In this document: piece by piece, positions 61,567 through 64,000 of the stretch
How positions within the stretch are numbered: position 1 is the first letter of the stretch
Layout of the letters: each line of letters begins with the position of its first letter
Source: CF-13 sp036782775
Lineage (GTDB): Bacteria > Chloroflexota > Dormibacteria > CF-121
Direction of reading: 5' to 3'
Assembly: GCA_036782775.1 (NCBI GenBank)
Contig: DAIPYJ010000005.1
Location: 18,089-82,088 of the forward strand
DNA length: 64,000 bases
The notes under the pieces: generated by a model
Told to the model about the DNA's origin: nothing
The model's database searches: none
The model's input: the letters and a program-made list of their open reading frames with translations, nothing else
Program-made: the position numbers and the translations under genes

Positions 61567-63896
61567 CGGACGGTCACCCGAGCCCGAGCCGGATCCCGAC
61601 GCCGCCACCAGGCGATGGCCAAGGGAGCCAGCAGCGCCAGCCCGACCACCGGACTTGCATGTTCCGGCACGACGATTGACGGAGTCGCGATCGAACTCTC
61701 CTGGTTGTTTCCGTCGAACCGGAGGTCGAGCCCGCCGCCGGTCGTGGACAGCACCGTGATCTGCCAGCAGAGATATGCGTTTGCTGGCAGTGGCGTTGCC
61801 CCGACAGTCGACGAGATTGACGACCCGCTTCCTTGCTGCATGGCGGCCGTCCAGCTGGCGATCGGCACGATGGTGCCGCAGCTGGAGGAGAGGCTGTAGC
61901 CAAAGATCAGGGCCGCCGTGACGGTGGCGCTACCCTGGCCCGAGGTCCAGTAGGTAAACGTGTAGCTGCCGGCCGGAATCGTCTGGCCCGTGTAGGCAAT
62001 GGTGGTGGCCCAGGTCTCGGTTGCGCCCACCGTGTCCATTGCGAATTTTGCCGGCGTGCCGTTCTGGGAGGCGGTGTTGTCCATGGTGTAGACGGTGGCG
62101 GGGTTGTGCAGGTAATAGATGTTGGCCGCAAGAACGCTGGACGCGGTCGCCGCGCCGAGCCCGAGGATGGTCAGGATGATCACCGGCCCGGCAATGCAAA
62201 TCAAGCGGATCGTGTGGCGCCGCCAGCCATCGGCTGACCCGCGTCCCGACCCACTGCCAGCGTTTGAAACGCGCGGGCGCAGCCATCGCTGGATGCTGCG
62301 TTTCTGCGGCAGGTGGTCGACGCGTTCCGTCACCCGGCCCGTCTTGGGCGTGCGGAACCAGGGCCCTTCGCTCTTTTCGAACAGGCCTTTGAGGGAGGCC
62401 CAGGCCTGGAACGGGACGAGCAGGAAGGAAAGCGCGACCGCCCCTAAGACGCCGGTGTAATCGCGCCGAGGCGCTCCCTCGAGCAAGAGTCCGGCGAGGT
62501 TCATCAGTGGAAGGGCGAACATGTTCGAGAAGACGAGCGACCATCCAAGCATCGCCGTCCACTCGGGAATCCGGACCTGCAGCACCAGGTCCGAGACCAA
62601 CCAGGCGGCCGATCCAACCATGAAAACCGCGGCCTGCAGATAGTAGAGGCCGTAATAGATGAATTCGGCTTTCTCCATCAGGCTCAGGTGTGGTGATCGA
62701 AGCAGGGTCACGAACCAGCGGTTGACGTTGTAGCTGTGCCCTTCCGCCCAGCGCATGCGCTGGCGAGCGAGACGGCCGAAGGTGGCGACGCATTCTGCCG
62801 GCGTTTCCGCGTATGGCGTGTAGACGACCTTGTAGCCACGGGCATAGAGTCGGAGGGTCAGCTCCCAGTCTTCGGTGAGGCTGCGCCCCCATCCAAGCTC
62901 GCGCAGCAGGCCGGCGCGAATCATGTAGGCCGTCCCGGCGATCATCTTCATCGAGCCCAGCACCTGCTGGAAGGGCCGCTCGATCATGTAGCTGCCGGCA
63001 TACTCGGTGCGCACGGCGGAGGTCAGCCAGCTCTCGCCCTTGTTCAGCACGTGCCACTGGTAGCTCTGAACGGCGCCGACCTGGGGGATGGGCTGCGGGC
63101 GGCCGCCTTCCTCGCTGTAGAAGTGGCCCAGCAAATCGTGGAGGACGTCCGGGAACGGGACCGCGTCGGCGTCGAAGATCGCCACGTATTGCGTCCGCGG
63201 ATCCATGGCGCGCAACGCATGGGTCAGGGCGCCACCCTTGTATCCATCGCGGGTATCGCGGTGGATGATCTTGAAGTTCTTGTGATGGGTCCAGGGCTCG
63301 AGCACTTCCATGGAGCCATCGGTCGAGTCATCGACCAGGATGACTTCATAGTTCGAGTAATTCAGCTTCGAGCAGGCTTCCAGCAGGCGGCCAACGACCC
63401 GTTTTTCGTTGTAGGTCGCGATGTGGATCGAGATAAAGGGCTCGTATCCCAGATCCAGTCGCGTTGATCGGCGCGCGATCGGGTTCGAGCTTGCCGACCA
63501 GCGACGGGCGATGCGCGCCAGCCCGCTGACGCCGCGGTCACCATCCCGAGTAGTTTCTTTATGTCCCGGGCCGAGGAACGCGAGCAAGAGCATCACGGCG
63601 GTGCCGAGGTAGTACTTGAGTGAGTAGACGAAGAAGAAGGCGCCCATACCGAGCGCGACCAGTGCCAGTTCGAGCCCGATCCAGCTGAGCAGGCTCGCTC
63701 CACCGACACGGGCCATCGCGATACCCGCCGAGGTGCCGCGCGCGATGGCGAAGAGCGGCAGCGCGGCGATGAAGATCGAGATGAACACGAGCGCGCCGAT
63801 CAGGACGCTCCACAAACGCTCGCTCAGCGATCGGCGAGCCGGCGGTGTCGGAGCGCGGTCGAACTCAGGTTGAATCTGCCGAGGGGCAAGGCCCAC
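61563..63896 (-). CDS. GT2 glycosyltransferase with extracytoplasmic domain and C-terminal sorting signal
   Basis: A 777-residue protein. Two or three membrane helices (about 31-110) precede a cellulose-synthase-like GT2 domain: DDS at 189-191, DAD at 242-244, TED at 341-343 and QRMRW at 379-383 are the nucleotide-sugar and catalytic motifs. More helices follow (about 405-510). A further helix near 564-590 leads to a roughly 150-residue Ser/Thr/Gly-rich domain, probably outside, and the C-terminus is VPEH (743-746), a hydrophobic stretch (SPVVGLALLAPLAIAWW) and an Arg-rich end. That tail is like PEP-CTERM signals. Start GTG 63896 has no clear ribosome-binding site. It overlaps the exosortase-like gene. 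Confidence 0.85.
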   Translation of the reverse strand: MGLAPRQIQPEFDRAPTPPARRSLSERLWSVLIGALVFISIFIAALPLFAIARGTSAGIAMARVGGASLLSWIGLELALVALGMGAFFFVYSLKYYLGTAVMLLLAFLGPGHKETTRDGDRGVSGLARIARRWSASSNPIARRSTRLDLGYEPFISIHIATYNEKRVVGRLLEACSKLNYSNYEVILVDDSTDGSMEVLEPWTHHKNFKIIHRDTRDGYKGGALTHALRAMDPRTQYVAIFDADAVPFPDVLHDLLGHFYSEEGGRPQPIPQVGAVQSYQWHVLNKGESWLTSAVRTEYAGSYMIERPFQQVLGSMKMIAGTAYMIRAGLLRELGWGRSLTEDWELTLRLYARGYKVVYTPYAETPAECVATFGRLARQRMRWAEGHSYNVNRWFVTLLRSPHLSLMEKAEFIYYGLYYLQAAVFMVGSAAWLVSDLVLQVRIPEWTAMLGWSLVFSNMFALPLMNLAGLLLEGAPRRDYTGVLGAVALSFLLVPFQAWASLKGLFEKSEGPWFRTPKTGRVTERVDHLPQKRSIQRWLRPRVSNAGSGSGRGSADGWRRHTIRLICIAGPVIILTILGLGAATASSVLAANIYYLHNPATVYTMDNTASQNGTPAKFAMDTVGATETWATTIAYTGQTIPAGSYTFTYWTSGQGSATVTAALIFGYSLSSSCGTIVPIASWTAAMQQGSGSSISSTVGATPLPANAYLCWQITVLSTTGGGLDLRFDGNNQESSIATPSIVVPEHASPVVGLALLAPLAIAWWRRRDPARARVTVR

Positions 63897-63951
63897 GCAA
63901 TCGACGCTATTGGCGGGGACTTACGGGGTGTCTAGCGCCCTTTCCAGGATT

Positions 63952-63978
63952 GCAACCGGCGGGTACCAACCCGGTTGC
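63952..63978. repeat. Inverted repeat upstream of the glycosyltransferase gene
   Basis: GCAACCGG (63952-63959) and CCGGTTGC (63971-63978) are an 8-bp inverted repeat with an 11-base loop, about 55 bases before the glycosyltransferase start codon. It could be an operator or a leader hairpin; no known riboswitch was recognised. Confidence 0.35.
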
Positions 63979-64000
63979 GGGATTCCCTGCCCCGCTCTGG

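Overview
The window is GC-rich and gene-dense, with long collinear operons whose genes mostly overlap by 1-8 bases. The gene set includes a class-I GroEL under a CIRCE operator, a GuaB3-type IMP dehydrogenase relative, a zincin-2 metalloprotein of the kind linked to F420-using lineages, paired DUF881 proteins, an FMN riboswitch and a PyrR-type leader. Together these suggest a Gram-positive-like (Terrabacteria) bacterium, most plausibly Chloroflexota or the related Dormibacterota (AD3). This placement is inferred from gene content, not from a phylogeny. No rRNA, tRNA, CRISPR array, phage or insertion sequence was recognised, and no stretch above 300 bases lacks a feature.

Layout. 1-9.5 kb: NAD(P)HX epimerase (cut by the window edge), a SAM hydrolase, a SUKH protein, groEL with a second relict groEL tail beside it, a zincin, a thioredoxin-fold lipoprotein, small proteins, a solo biotinyl carrier and infA. 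7.5-12.6 kb (minus strand): two TadE-like and one TadG-like pseudopilin, a small unknown protein, a lipid-flippase-like membrane protein and a sugar-nucleotide epimerase. 12.8-20.8 kb: M23 peptidase, threonine aldolase, two DUF881 proteins, glutamate dehydrogenase, a TetR regulator with a methyltransferase, and YbaK. 20.9-29.6 kb: guaB3-guaA-purD-purE, then a biotin-dependent carboxylase pair with an unusual carboxyltransferase subunit and an ERCC4 nuclease. 29.5-32.4 kb (minus): an ECF sigma factor and a large membrane-bound putative anti-sigma factor. 32.6-42.5 kb: purB-C-S-Q-L-F-M-N-H. With purD and purE this covers the IMP pathway except for purK, which is not seen here. 42.6-49.7 kb: a 53-residue membrane peptide, an FMN riboswitch, an EamA transporter, a luciferase-like oxidoreductase, recJ, cobyrinate diamide synthase with a switch-like leader, a DnaJ-like protein, DUF2905 and a glutaredoxin-like protein. 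49.9-59.3 kb: pyrB-R-C-carA::carB-K-D-E, giving UMP synthesis up to OMP; pyrF is absent. 59.3-64 kb: an unknown protein, a degenerate M23 protein, an exosortase-like protein and a cellulose-synthase-like glycosyltransferase.

Most interesting points. (1) The last gene is a GT2 glycosyltransferase that carries its own extracytoplasmic domain and a PEP-CTERM-like tail (VPEH, hydrophobic segment, Arg cluster). Its stop codon overlaps the start of an exosortase-like gene with the Cys/Arg/His triad, which looks like a dedicated sorting enzyme and substrate pair. (2) carA and carB form one 1,460-residue reading frame. (3) An FMN riboswitch precedes an EamA permease, a candidate riboflavin transporter. 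(4) A PycB/OadA-like subunit lacks several canonical active-site residues although its biotin carboxylase partner looks intact. (5) A short G/C-palindromic repeat recurs through the pur and pyr operons. Copies lie at gene junctions, where they seem to supply Shine-Dalgarno sequences, and in frame inside carA::carB and pyrK. (6) A PyrR-type hairpin sequesters the pyrB ribosome-binding site, and a separate two-state hairpin precedes cobB.
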